From NCBI GenBank assembly GCA_029962745.1, contig CM057157.1, positions 28,044,732 to 28,108,731 of the forward strand: DNA of 64,000 nucleotides. The letters run 5' to 3'. Under the pieces are notes generated by a model. That model searched no databases. It was not told the origin of the DNA and saw only the letters and a list, made by a program, of their open reading frames with translations. This DNA is from Echinometra lucunter (Eukaryota > Echinodermata > Echinoidea > Camarodonta > Echinometridae). A program made the position numbers and the translations under genes. This document shows, one piece after another, positions 1 to 10,911 of the stretch (positions are counted from its first letter, which is position 1; each line of letters begins with the position of its first letter).

Positions 1-1189
1 ATAGGGGCTGCGGAAGTCGGCCTGCCCCTTAAAAGTTGAAAAATAGGTAAAAACAACAAATTAAAAAAAAACTAAAAAAACAAACAACGAATTAGCAAAT
101 ATATAAAAAGAATTAAAACAAATATTAATTTCATATTAAAATTGCTCCTAGGCTCGAAAAATGATGAAAACCGAAAGACTTTAGGGGAGTCCATCCTCCG
201 GACCCCGCCTGTTGGGTATCGGTCACCCACCCTCCCCCCCCCCCCCCCCATGCGTGATGCATTTCGAATTTTGAATATTATACTATATAGCGTCCATTAA
301 ATCAGCTATGCTATGTCAAAGGTGGAAAAAAAAGATTCCCCAAAAGGGTGCATAATGCTTGACAAAACTATTTTGCGTGGAAAGGGAATGATAGGGGGCG
401 TCTGCCCAAATTTGCCAAATAATAATATTGAGCATCGAAATTCCGCATATAAATGTTTCCCACTCGGAAAGTTGATTACTGCATCGCCGGAAGAGAGACC
501 TACATCAGTCATGTTTGTACGAGGGTGAATTGGCACATCCCGCTTTGTCCAATACCCGTTTAATCCCATTTCGTCTACCACCAGTTACTCTTATAACCAT
601 TTGGTCTAATTACTACTTAGCCCACTTACCATTTTCGTCTAAGTTCCAGTTAGTCTATGCTCATTTCGTCTCATACCCGCTAGGTCTAACACCACTTAGT
701 CTGATTAAATGAACTGGTAATAGACCAAATCGTCATTAGACGAAATGAGGAAAACTAAGTTGACGAACTGCAATTAGTCCATTTGATCAGCAGACAAAGT
801 GACAATTAGCCCAAATGGGTATTAGACCAAGTGATGATTGGACCAAACGGTAATTAGACCAAATTGATAGTAGATCAAATGGGTTTAGCCAAAGTGGTGT
901 AAGACGATCTAGAAATTAGACCAACTTAGACTTAGACCAACGAGAAGGACCAATTTTCCGACCGGACCTTAGGTGAATCAAGTTCCCCCTCTCTTAGACC
1001 CCCCCCCCCCCCCCTCTTCCGCATTAATGTTTTAACCCATACCTATATACATTTTTAACATCAAATTTCATACTCGAACTCGTCTGATATGTTTTTAATC
1101 CTCTTTTTTGTCAATACTCCCTACTCCCCCCCCCCCCCATGACAAAAATGTAGAAAACCGCCCCTTTAGATATATTCTCGTCTTCGTAC
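1..1189. other. GGT intron 4 (partial): repeats only
   Basis: No exon was recognised on either strand. It holds AT-rich sequence (1-180), poly-C tracts near 233-250, 1000-1013 and 1127-1139, and an inverted minisatellite at 535-945 (listed separately). Confidence 0.6.
535..945. repeat. Inverted degenerate minisatellite built on ATTAGACCAAATGG
   Basis: The segment is a quasi-periodic array of 16-17 bp units. In its left half (535-715) units read on the plus strand as CCATTTGGTCTAAT-like. In its right half (715-945) they read ATTAGACCAAATGG-like, so the array flips orientation once, near 715. Units are strongly diverged, which suggests age. Confidence 0.8.
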
Positions 1190-1382
1190 CTCAAGCTCGT
1201 ATCGTTGAGAATCAGATCTTCATTGGAACGGATGGCCGCGTCCAGGGCTGGTCCTATCTGGTAGCCATTTTCAGCCAGCTCTATGACAGGCAGGAGCAGG
1301 TCTCGCCACGGTAGCTTGCCGAATCTCTGGTGTGCTTCCCAATACCCTTTGATCTCACCGGGGACACCAATGGCCAGAGGTC
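1190..1382 (-). CDS. GGT: GGT exon 4 (last exon in window)
   Basis: The acceptor is TTTCCCAG above 1382 and the donor is GAG|GTACGA below 1190. The translation runs PLAIGVPGEIKGYWEAHQRF, then KLPWRDLLLPVIELAENGYQ and ends near LNDTSLR. This is the conserved GGT segment after the DARE motif. No further GGT exon was recognised between 1 and 1189, so the rest of the gene lies outside the window. Confidence 0.93.
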
Positions 1383-3545
1383 CTGGGAAAGAAATAATGG
1401 CAGACTGTAAATGACTACACTCTAAAAACAAATCTAGTCAAATTTGACAGACTAGTACTGCTCTAGTCAAAAGTGACACATTTCTAGTCAAAATGACTAG
1501 ATTCTAGTTGAAATAATTTGACTAGTCTACGGGATCTTACAGGCAGCAACACTTACCTGACTTGATTCTAGTGAAAGTGACTAGAATTTTGGTAAAAGTG
1601 TGGTTAATTTTTACTAGAATTCTGGTCATTTTCACTAGAATCTAGTCACATTTGACAAGAAAAAGGTAAGAACCCGTGGGATCCCGTGTTAAAGTCAAAT
1701 AAGTTACTAGAATTCTGATCATTTTTTCACTAGAATTTTGTCAATTTTCACTGCGACAATCTTCATCTACATGACAAGTTCAGGCAGGCAGATCCGGATG
1801 GTCCTTTCAAAATTTTTCTAAAACTTTATTCAATACAATTAAAAACGAATTAGTTAAAAATTTACATAAAACCAAATAAACGGGATGCATAATGCAAAAT
1901 CAGTAGCTATAACCCTATAAAAGATATCTATCATATTGCAATAACCATTCCTGGTGCCGTTGCGTAAAACTTACTATTATAGTAACTTTGCATCAATGGT
2001 AACTTTCATGGAATACTGGATTTTGATTGGCTGTTGAGCAACGTTGCCATGGTAGTTATCATTGATGGCAAAGTCACTATAATAGCATGTCTTTTTGCAG
2101 TGGCACCCAAGTCAATAAAATTATTCTGATTTGGGTGCTACCAAAGAGCGACGCATCCTCGGTCTCGTTCTCGTACATATCGCGATGTGCAGCTGCTGGC
2201 GCCCTCTCCCGTGCGTCGATGAAGTAGGGCATCCCTCGTTCTCTGTCGTAGAAAAGGATGAAGTTGCCTCCACCTAGGCCTGTGCTATGCATGTTATACA
2301 TACCAATGCATAGCATGGCAGTGATGGCTGCGTCGATGGCACTCCCCTTATTCAGAAGAACATTTCTATCAAGAAAAGTAAAATATGAAGAAAGACAAAT
2401 AAACTGCTAAATAAAGTGATATTATAATGACGCAAGTTAAAAACTATGTTACCCTCAAAAACTTACCTTATGCCATGATAATAGTCTGCAATCTCAGCTA
2501 TGCCTTCAATTATTCTTTTTTTTTATAAGCTTGTCATACTGAATTCCTTGAGAAAAAAAAAAGAAAGACAAATTTTCATTTCTGAGCGGCAGAAGTTAGA
2601 AAATTGATATAAGTCACAATATTAATAGTGACTATAATAGTGCTGTAGTCGAGTGGTTCAAGGCGCTTGACTGTAGAAGCGAAAGTTGTGGGGTTTCGGA
2701 TCCCTGGCACGGCACTTATGCCCTTGAGTAAGGCATTTTATCTACATTGCTGTTTTATCGTATATCAAATAGATAATGTGCTATATGCACTCATACCAAA
2801 GGGTGCATGTGTGTTTTTTTTTAATAGTAGATCATTTCTTGAAATCCACAACTTACAAGCACTGCTTTTTCGTGAATCCCTCCATTTCCACAGAATTTAA
2901 GAATTTCTTTTCCTGATCTCTTTATGTGTACTATATACCATTTCATCTTTTCTTTAATATACCTATGTATAGCCACTGTATTACTTTTCTTCTTGTTGTA
3001 AACACGAAAATACAGAAATACCGAAATACCTATCTGTTCATGGAAATGTGCTTAGAAATGTAACAGATGCAGAAACCGAAAAAAAAAAAACACATTAAAT
3101 CAAATTTACCTTCCTAGCTCTGAGCACAGAGTAGCATCTGCCGCCACGGCAGCCTCTCTGTACACGTAATATTCCCCATCAGGAGACGCAGCATCGTTCT
3201 CAGATCCACCAAACCTTATGCCGAGAAAGACTATTCCCACTACGATTCCGAATAGCAGTATGAAGAACGTCCACCCGGCCACAGTTCTGTTTTAAGAAAG
3301 ATAACATGATTAAATTATTAATGAAATTATGATGATAATAATAATAATGATATTGCATATGCATGCAGCGCACATAAGTCCGGTGACGTATCCACATGAC
3401 ACCCAAGAAGAAGATGATGGTGGTGATATTGGAGGGGAGAGAGGAGGAGGAGGAGGAGGAGGATAATAAAGAGGAGGAGGACGATACTGATGATGGTAGT
3501 GATGATTATGATGATGATGATAAAGATGATGGTGGTGAAGATGAA

Positions 3546-3596
<51 letters not shown>

Positions 3597-3630
3597 ATTG
3601 ATATTGATATTGATATTAATAAATACTAAC

Positions 3631-3681
<51 letters not shown>

Positions 3682-5268
3682 AACAGTGGAGCACCAGGGG
3701 CGTCAATTCTGATGGACATGAGCGCTATACAAGAACCCGCTATTATTATTATCATCACTGTCATTATCATCATCATCACCACACATTATCATTATTATTA
3801 TCATCATCATCACCACCATTATCATTATTATCATCATCATCATCATCATCCTTCTCATCATCATCATCACCATCATTATGATGGCCTTTCTTCTACTACT
3901 TCTCTTCTTCTTGGTATTGTTTTTGTTGCTGTTGTTGTTCTAATGATTATTCTTATCAATATTATTGAAATTCACATTCCTTCCTGTGATTCGAAAAGAG
4001 ATGTTTAAACATATAATTTTTTTTTTTCAAAAAAGGAGGCGAGATAATCTTTAAAGAAAAACATGAGCAAAGACAGCAAAGGAATGAAGAAAAACAAAAA
4101 AATGCATAAACTAGATGGAAAGCAAAGAAAGGAAAAACAGGAAACAGAAAATTAAAAAACAAAGAAAGAATACACAAATTATCAAAATAGAGGAGGAAAA
4201 GAATTCATAATTAAGTAAAACGTAAAAAGCAAAGAAATTACATGAAGGAGAGCAAAATTTGAAAGAAGGAGAAAAAAAAAAGAAATAAATAGAAAGATGG
4301 CAAAAGAAGGAAGGAGAAACATGGAAATAGTTATGAAGAGATAGAAGATGAAAGAAAAGAAAAACAGAAGGAAAGATAGAAAATGAAAGAAATAAAGATA
4401 AAGGCCAAAAAAGAAAAACATGATGAGGAAAGACTGAGAGCAAAAGTATGAAAACAAAGAAGTCCTATTAAATTCAGTAAAATCCAGCTAGTGGTATTTG
4501 TTCTTCTTTCACTCCATTCTGTGGGATTTATGATAATTAATGTATTTCATTATATGATATCGCTGCGATTATTTTATATTTTATTTTTCTAAAAGTTTTT
4601 TTGTTTTTGTTTTTGTTTGTTTGTTTGTTTTGGTTTTGGGGGGTTTTTTTTGGGGGGGGGGGTTTATTGTTTTTTTTTTGTTTTGGGTTTTTTTAACCTT
4701 GGTCCGTAAAATTTAAAGAGAGTGGATACCACTTATGCGGGATTTGGCTGCTTTTTGTTTTGTTTTTTAGTTTTGTTATATACTTAAAAGTTGTTTTACT
4801 CGAATATACTGTGGCATATTCTAGTATATATCTATCATATTCTGTTACATTTTGTTATATTCTGTTATGTTTTTGTGAAAATCCTGGTATACTTTGCTAT
4901 TTATGTTAGACTTTGTTCTTTTTATGTTATATTTTGTAAAATTGTTGTTGATGTTTGTGAAAAAAATTGAGAATAATCCAATTTGTATGGATTACAAATC
5001 AATAGAATTTGAATTTGAATTTGAATTTGATTTGTGTTTAATGTTATACAGGGCCCCTTGGAAGAACAGTATTATGTTTACTGAAGGGGCTACCCCGTTG
5101 AAATAAAAAAAATCAAATCAAATCAAATCAAATCAAATCCTTGCCTGTCATCTGAGGGATTGTTAGTAAGACTTGTCTCTGTTGCCTGCATGGGTTCGTC
5201 AAAATACCAGAGTTGGATCATGGTTTGATATTCTCTTAGGCATGCATGTTCTCTCTCCCTCCCTCTTA

Positions 5269-5302
<34 letters not shown>

Positions 5303-7239
5303 CTCGGGGAGGGGCATGGGCATGCATGGCCAAGAAAACGTATAAATTTGTAAGTAATTTTCCTAGTGATGGAAAGTGATTATTGATTACATACATAGTC
5401 TTCTTTGCCCCCCCCCCCAAAAAAAAAAATAAATAAAAATAAAAATAAAATACAAAATACAAAAAAAATAATAATAAAAAAAAAACATATCAACAACCAG
5501 TGGCGTAACAGCCGGGGGGGCAGGGGGGGCACTCTGCCCCCCCTGAAGGATTTCAGCGGGAAAATATACCAAACCACCGGAAAAAAATGAAAAGGAGGGA
5601 AAGGAAGAAAAAGGAAGGGAGAAAGGGAAAGGAAGAAGAAGAAAGGGAAAGAAAGAAGAAGAAAGGAAAAGAAAGAAAGAGAAAGGGAAAGAAAGAAGGA
5701 GAAAGGAGGAGAACGGGAAAGAAAGAAGGAGAAAGGGGAGAAAGAAGAAGAGAGAGAGAGGGAAAAGAGGGAAAGGGGGAAAAAAAGAAGAAAGCAAAGG
5801 GAAACCAAAAAAAAAAAAAAAATGAGGGAAAATTTAGTACCAAACCCGGAGTTTCCCGGTGCTCCACTCCCTGGACAACCGCAGTGGCTTTCCCTGTAGA
5901 CTCCCATCAGGTCCCCTAAGCCAGAACCCTGGGCCCCACCCGCTAAAGGCTTCGCAACAATTAAGCAACTCGCGGTGCGGGCTTATCTCCGCATATTCTT
6001 TTTCTAGACTTAGTTACCGGGAAATTTTCGGCTCTGCCCCCCCCCCCCCCCCGATAACAGGCAGAAAATGTATGAGACCGGTAACAGACAACGAACAATT
6101 CAAAGAAACGTCAGAGCTTCCGCGCTTCCCCTAGCATGCCTAGGGAGTGCGCTTTGCACTAACGTTTTCCTGAAAGAAAATCCTATCTACACCACTGATT
6201 CTAAACTTAATTACCGGGAAATTTTGGGCTATGCGTATGCCCCCTCCCCCCCCCCCCCCCCCCCCCCTCGATAACAGGCAGAGAGCGTAAGAAGAGCGGG
6301 AACTGACAGCGAAAAAACGTCGGAGCTTCCGCGCTTTGCGCGGGAGGGGGGAATCTCCCCCCTCCCTGCACCCTCCCTCCTAGGGAGCACTACCGTCCTC
6401 CTAAAATGAAATCCTAGTTGCGCCGCAGAAGATAGACTTAATTACCGATGACGAACAATGCAAAGAAACGTCGGAGCTTCCGCGCTTCGCGCGGGAGGGG
6501 GGAAACTCCCCCTTCCCTGCACCCTCCCCTCTTGGTGTAAATTCCGGGGGGTGGGGGATCTATCACCCCCACCTGGGGGAGAGAGGGGATGGTGTGTACA
6601 AATTTCCCGCCATGCAGACACACTTTTTAAAGAAGAAAATATATTTTGATTATTAATCAGTTAGTAAAAATTCTGAATATATATCTGTCATAAACAATCA
6701 TCATATTTTAGAATTTCTGTTTGAAAATGCTACTGAAAACAAAAAATTGGTTATTATTGGCTCGCTTGCTCCACTCGCTCGTCAAAATCTTAGGATTTCC
6801 ATCCAAAAATGCGATTAAAATCGAGAAAAGTGGTTATTTTTGGCTCGCTCGCATCACTCTTTCGTCATATTTTTGGATTTTTATTCGAAAATGCGATTCA
6901 AAAGCAAAAAAGTGATTATTTCGGCTCGCTCGCTTCGCTCGCTCGCAAAATAGATATCAAAATGTGTGTGAGAGGGCAAAAAATCGTTAAAAAAGTTTTT
7001 AATCCCCCACTCCTCAAATTGGATTTACGCCGGTGGAGCACTACCGTCCTCCTAAAAACGCAGTCCCAGCTACGCCACAAACTCTAGACATAGACTAGTT
7101 ACCGGGAAATTTTTAGGCTCTGCCCCCCCCTGATAACAGGTACCTGTTACGCCCCTGTCAACAACACATGCCCAAAGGACATGACAAAGGATAACTATTT
7201 GTGGAGAGTATGAGGAAAACTGTATTCGACGACCAACGA

Positions 7240-7280
<41 letters not shown>

Positions 7281-7632
7281 ACGCTGTCTTCATACAGATT
7301 CTATCATGTCTATTTTGAATTTTTTATTTGTTTGAAGGAAAGATATTATTTATCTCGTTTGTTTACTTTATTTGTCTGTTATAGTAGCATACTGTTCGTG
7401 ATGTTACATCGATTTTTGTGAACGGGGCGGATCCCCACGCATACATGTAAACACGAACAATATAAACGTGATTGAATTTCCTCATTCTTTAGCAGTTGAA
7501 TCGCCCATAAGAATCGTGAAGCTCTTCTTTTTCTTCTTTTTCCTTCTTCTTCTTCTTCTCCTCCTTCTCCTCCTCCTCCTCCTCCTCCTCCTTCTTCTTC
7601 TTCTTCTCCTTCTTCTTCTTCTTCTTCTTCTT

Positions 7633-7663
<31 letters not shown>

Positions 7664-8092
7664 TTCTTCTACCACTCCCCTTCCTTATTCTTCTTTCATA
7701 CATGTCTCCTTCATTATGAATCTCCCTAAAGTGCTGAAGAGGGTGTGCTTTCACTTATTTTTTTCCTTGCCTTGCCTAATACCTCCACATAATAGGGATC
7801 GGTTATCAGAGAGTGCATGAGCGCTATAAAGGCTTATATGGGGAAACAATGCGCTAAATATCACTATTTAGCCAAGTGATTGCAAATATTGTGTGACAAC
7901 GACGCCTTCATCCTAATCAAAACAATGTCATCCAGGACTAGCTCATTTTCTACACGTCAAATTATCTCCACTCTACTGACAGAAAAATTAGAGAAAACAA
8001 ATCGAAAAAATAACTTACTTGTGGCATGATTTCTTCTCATCGCTGCTTACCAAATTTTGCTCCTCGATATCATAAGTTCCGTGGGAAGCCAT
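1190..8092 (-). CDS. GGT: Gamma-glutamyltransferase (GGT1/GGT5-like), 5' portion of gene
   Basis: Four exons on the minus strand (8092-8019, 3286-3110, 2365-2142, 1382-1190) splice in consistent phase into the first ~222 residues of a gamma-glutamyltransferase. This type II plasma-membrane enzyme cleaves the gamma-glutamyl bond of extracellular glutathione and its conjugates. Residues 1-25 are a cytosolic tail, about 26-47 a hydrophobic signal-anchor, and then comes the start of the ectodomain with YVYREAAVAADATLCSELGR. Exon 3 gives KGSAIDAAITAMLC, the HSTGLGGGNF glycine motif and DARERAP; Arg136 there aligns with the substrate-binding Arg107 of human GGT1. Exon 4 gives GPLAIGVPGEIKGYWEAHQ. 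The family is about 570 aa, so the autoprocessing Thr and the light chain must lie left of position 1. The start codon was chosen because it precedes the anchor with correct splice phase. GGT1 versus GGT5 cannot be decided from this part. Confidence 0.93.
1409..1760. mobile_element. CTAGTCA-rich palindromic element (MITE-like)
   Basis: CTAGTCAAA and its complement TTTGACTAG occur repeatedly in both orientations (for example 1435, 1467, 1490, 1505, 1640, 1705). Such internally palindromic sequence is typical of non-autonomous DNA elements. The ends and target duplication could not be fixed. A similar CTAGTCA-rich element lies at 56279-56449. Confidence 0.5.
1974..2085. mobile_element. Short palindromic MITE (112 bp)
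   Basis: The left arm begins CTATTATAGTAACTTTGC and the right arm ends GCAAAGTCACTATAATAG, its near-perfect inverted complement. Complementarity continues inward through the ATCAATGGTAACT / AGTTATCATTGAT segments to CATGG / CCATGG. No clear target duplication is visible. Confidence 0.7.
2142..2365 (-). CDS. GGT: GGT exon 3 (GLGGG and DARE motifs)
   Basis: The exon runs from a TAG acceptor above 2365 to a GTAGCA donor below 2142. It encodes NVLLNKGSAIDAAITAMLC, then MHSTGLGGGNFILFYDRERG and FIDARERAPAAAHRDMYENE, all recognisable GGT heavy-chain motifs. It ends after one base of a codon; exon 4 supplies the other two. Confidence 0.93.
2641..2815 (+). mobile_element. tRNA-derived SINE (Ser/Leu-type head)
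   Basis: TAGTCGAGTGGTTCAAGG resembles the D-arm/A-box of a Ser or Leu tRNA. GGGTTTCGGATCCC, about 40 bp downstream, fits a B-box (T-arm). A non-tRNA body ending near a CATACCAAAGGGTGC segment follows. The cloverleaf is degraded, so this is read as a SINE and not a functional tRNA. It lies in GGT intron 2, antisense to the gene. Confidence 0.65.
3110..3286 (-). CDS. GGT: GGT exon 2 (membrane anchor and start of ectodomain)
   Basis: The acceptor (...AAAACAG) is just above 3286 and the donor (AAG|GTAAAT) just below 3110. The translation contains the anchor TVAGWTFFILLFGIVVGIVF followed by an acidic linker and AAVAADATLCSELGR, the conserved first strand of the GGT fold. The exon is 177 nt, starting one base into and ending two bases into a codon. 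Confidence 0.92.
3410..3875. repeat. (GAT)n / (ATC)n foldback microsatellite
   Basis: A GA/GAT-rich run with nearly pure GAT from 3541-3597 is followed by CAT repeats at 3629-3680 and degenerate ATC/ATT repeats at 3735-3875. The two halves are complementary, so the region could form a long hairpin. The poly-Asp, poly-His and poly-Met frames it generates are not proteins. Confidence 0.9.
5045..5140 (+). mobile_element. LINE 3' end with (AAATC)n tail
   Basis: The stretch from CAGGGCCCCTTGGAAGAACA through GGGGCTACCCCGTTGAAATA, followed by tandem AAATC units (5110-5139), has the form of a 3' UTR end of a CR1/L2-like retrotransposon with a short-repeat tail. No coding part remains. The family assignment is by general form only. 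Confidence 0.5.
5270..5301. repeat. (CT)n microsatellite
   Basis: An uninterrupted CT dinucleotide run directly follows the CCTCTTATCG sequence. Confidence 0.95.
5588..5800. repeat. Polypurine tract, GAAAGGGAAAGAAAGAAGGA-like units
   Basis: About 210 bp are almost pure purine on the plus strand, with roughly 20-25 bp imperfect periodicity. Lys/Glu/Arg-rich frames here are by-products of composition. Confidence 0.9.
6532..7035. mobile_element. Non-autonomous TIR element, copy A (GGCGTAAATC ends)
   Basis: The left end is TTGGTGTAAATTCCGGGGGG and the right end is GATTTACGCCGGTG. The interior shares GGATGGTGTGTACAAAT, TAGAATTTCTATTTGAAAA-like words and GGCTCGCTCGCTTCGCTCGC with copy B at 40411-40795, so the two are copies of one dispersed family. 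The CGCTCGCTCGC module recurs three times inside this copy. Confidence 0.7.
7239..7280. repeat. (CT)n microsatellite
   Basis: A CT dinucleotide run with one CTAT interruption. Confidence 0.95.
7528..7672. repeat. (CTT)n/(CTC)n microsatellite
   Basis: About 145 bp of CTT with interspersed CTC/TCC. It yields poly-Leu and poly-Arg frames that are not genes. Confidence 0.95.
8019..8092 (-). CDS. GGT: GGT exon 1 (start codon, cytosolic tail)
   Basis: Reading on the minus strand, ATG lies at 8092-8090 and is followed by MASHGTYDIEEQNLVSSDEK and a few more residues, ending in a GTAAGT donor (8018 downward). The exon ends after two bases of a Lys codon, which the first base of exon 2 completes. It is short and polar, as expected for the cytosolic tail of a type II protein. 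The family assignment comes from the exons it splices to, so the start is less certain than the later exons. Confidence 0.75.
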
Positions 8093-10854
8093 GATACCGG
8101 CATTACCCAGCGCTAAAACTCATTCAACCGGTTTAAGTATTAAATTCGTCAAAGTCAATACCCGGGAGTATTCTACCGTTAAGATGTTCAGTAGCACTGC
8201 TTATATGGCCAAAAGAAAAGCGGCGATCATTTGCAGGGAAGACATGGCCATAAGCAGCGGGGGGGGGGGGGGGGGGGGGGGATGCAGGGGGCAGTTCCTT
8301 CCCCCTCCCCCCCCCCCCAAAAAAAAGAGAAAAATCAAGACTTACATTTTGTACTGAAAATTTTCCAGAATCCCACCAAAAGTCTACACCAGATCCTTCA
8401 ATTTTGATCTTAAAAATGCAGAAGCGTCCTCGTGACCAGCTCGGTCACTTTGCTCCCTCTCTTGTATGTTTCTTCGAACATTTTACTTATTCTTGCCCCC
8501 AGGAAAAAAAAATTCTGTGTACGGCCCTGAAGGAAGGGGAGAAAAATACAATCTTCAGTATATCGCCAAACTTGAGGAAAGCTAAAAAAATATATTCACA
8601 GCAGGAGAAAAGTTGTGGGGCAAAAGAAAAAAATGACCCATAGAAAGGTAAATATTGACCTTCTTGAAAAAAAAAAAAAGTGGCGTATAAAATTGGACAC
8701 CGGTGCCCTCCTTTTAGAAATGGTCTTGCTCTGCCCCTGTGAGGTGTTTATAACAGGCGCTCTGAAGAAATTACGTGACTGTATAGACGAAATAAGGACT
8801 TTGAACAAATATGTCTCACATAAAAGTAGGCTTGCTTTTTAGTGTTTGTAAAAGAAGAATTTAATGTCTTACTTATCCCTCTTCGTTATACCATTGCAGC
8901 TAAGATTACTGCTAGATTTAACTGAAGCTTTTCTATCTTATTCACATACAGACAGAAGCTTCAAGGCAGTGAAGATATAGGCTTGAAGCTACAAGCTGGC
9001 TTATACAACTCAGTTTGCGACTAGGCCTTTATATAGAAAATTGCCCAAATATGAAAGAAAAATCACCATTATTTGCCGTATCTTGTTTGTTGTGCCTTTA
9101 TGAGAAATCTTCGAAAAAGAAGGCGGAAGAGGAACTATTCCATGCACGATACCTGTGAATGGCTTTTTATTTTTGGACCTTTGAACAGCAAGCACGCGGA
9201 TCAAAGATTTTGAACAAGGGATTGTACAATACAATGCGTATAAAAAGTATAAATATACCTTTTCTATTATCATTTTGATTATAAGCTGTTTCATTTGAAA
9301 AAATTTGTATAATCATGTATAATTTTAGATTAGTATATTATCATTGCGTAATCAAATTAATGAAGTATCATTTTTAATCCATGTACTCAGATGATTAAGA
9401 GTAAATGAATGTTCTTGAATGTATCTTGTATCATGCTCTCGTTCTATGTGATTTATCGTAATAACTTCATGTACACTGTACAGCTGTAAGAAAAATAATG
9501 TGCCCATTGGTAATTTTTACTTATTTTTTTTCTCAAGCAGGTTTACTTAAAAACATAAGTGTTGAAACAAACGAATGTGAAAGCTTCTACACTCGATCAA
9601 TTCAAACAATGAAACACTGAAACAGAAACAAATTTATGTAACATTTAATGCGTGCATGATTATAATTATGACTTGACCCACATCTCTATCAGCCAAAACT
9701 TGGCGCAGGCAGATTTTGACAACACTTTTTAATGGCCAAGCCCACAGCAAGATGAAATTCAATTCATTTCAATAAAAAGAATAAAAAATCCAAGCAAAAC
9801 AATGAAAATTGGATGATAATTGGATGTAAAATAAGGAAGTTATGAATTTTTAAAGTTTTGCTATTTTTTCGCAAAACAGTTCTTGAACAGTCGATATGAA
9901 TTCAGTGAATAAGTTGATGATGTCATACACTCACCATTTTCCACACATTATGTATACAGAAATGACAAAAATTTCATATTTCAGCTATAAAAATGTAAAA
10001 TATCCTAAATACTCATTATATACTTACAAAATGGTATTTAGTCTAATAAGTATAGATAATATGGATGACTTTTCAGTTTTAGTGAAAAAATGAAAAAATT
10101 TTGAAATTTTTGTATAGATTATTATGGAAAATAATGAGTGTAGGGTAGGTGTAAAGAATACGAGACCGTAGGTAATATGAGACCACCAGAATAAAAACTG
10201 TCCTGTCTGCCCGAGCTTTGGGGAGAAAAATATATTGTTATAGCGCCATATATCATCACTGTTACCATTTCTGCTTACATACACCGTATATTAGGCATTG
10301 GATCAACAAGTCCATATTCTCCGAGAAAATTCACCAAATGTGCCAAGATAAGAATCTGTCATGATCAAATTTCCTTAGATATAAATTCTGGGTTTTCAAG
10401 AAATGTAGTGGTGTATTATAACAATAAAGAAGTGAGCTGTATAAATGGTGTTAATAACAATATTATGAAGTTGGTTAACTACTGTGTAGGTCAGTTGACC
10501 ATTGTGCACAGTGTAGAGTACATAAAGTGAACCTCAATAAGGACATCCAATCAATAATGTGTGTAAGTAATACGACACCACCAACGTGGCGGCTATTGTC
10601 ATGCATGATTACTGTGTGTACTGTGAATTGATAAATTGTGTAAGCTTACTGCTATGGATTTTTATGTTTTGAAAACTGGCAAAAATATTAAATGATATTC
10701 AGGATATTGGCAATAAAGAAAAATTCTGCTAATTAAGTGATATTTTTGGTGCGGGTTGAAAACGGTTTTGGAGTACTAATAATAATTGTTTCCTCTGGAT
10801 GACCTGAAAAAAACCTCTCAATTATAGTAGTTTGTTTTTAAGGAATTTGTACTA

Positions 10855-10905
<51 letters not shown>
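10855..10905. repeat. (AT)n microsatellite
   Basis: About 50 bp of nearly pure AT dinucleotide. Confidence 0.95.

Positions 10906-10911
<6 letters not shown>

Larger units (their letters stand above)
5497..7158. mobile_element. Composite element with CAGTGGCGTAACAG-type ends
   Basis: The left end reads CCAGTGGCGTAACAG (5497) and the right end CTGTTACGCCCCTG (7144-7158), an imperfect inverted pair. Inside are a polypurine block (5588-5800) and repeated modules containing TTACCGGGAAATTTT followed by a C-tract and GATAACAGGCAGA (about 6010, 6210, 7100). Modules with GTCGGAGCTTCCGCGCTT occur at about 6110, 6320 and 6470, and a second TIR element sits inside (6532-7035). Confidence 0.55.
3287..8018. 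other. GGT intron 1 (about 4.7 kb), repeat-filled
   Basis: No exon was recognised. The intron holds trinucleotide foldback microsatellites (3410-3875), purine-rich and A-rich stretches (4020-4460), T/G-rich sequence (4570-4700), a LINE 3' tail (5045-5140), (CT)n tracts, a purine block (5588-5800), a composite CGTAACAG-ended element (5497-7158) and a (CTT)n block (7528-7672). Confidence 0.7.

Noticed and set aside
306..581. Additional GGT exon upstream of position 1189
   Set aside because: The minus-strand frame shows no GGT motif and overlaps the degenerate minisatellite.
2641..2715. Functional tRNA-Ser/Leu gene
   Set aside because: T-arm and acceptor stem are degraded; followed by a non-tRNA body as in SINEs.
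3490..4008. Open frame rich in Met/Asp/His/Ile homopolymers
   Set aside because: Produced entirely by GAT/ATC trinucleotide repeats; no conserved domain and inside a GGT intron.
5380..5919. Lys/Glu/Arg-rich (plus) and Phe/Ser/Leu-rich (minus) frames
   Set aside because: By-products of a polypurine/polypyrimidine tract.
7468..7754. Poly-Leu and poly-Arg frames
   Set aside because: Translation of (CTT)n/(CTC)n; no start context, domain or splice support.
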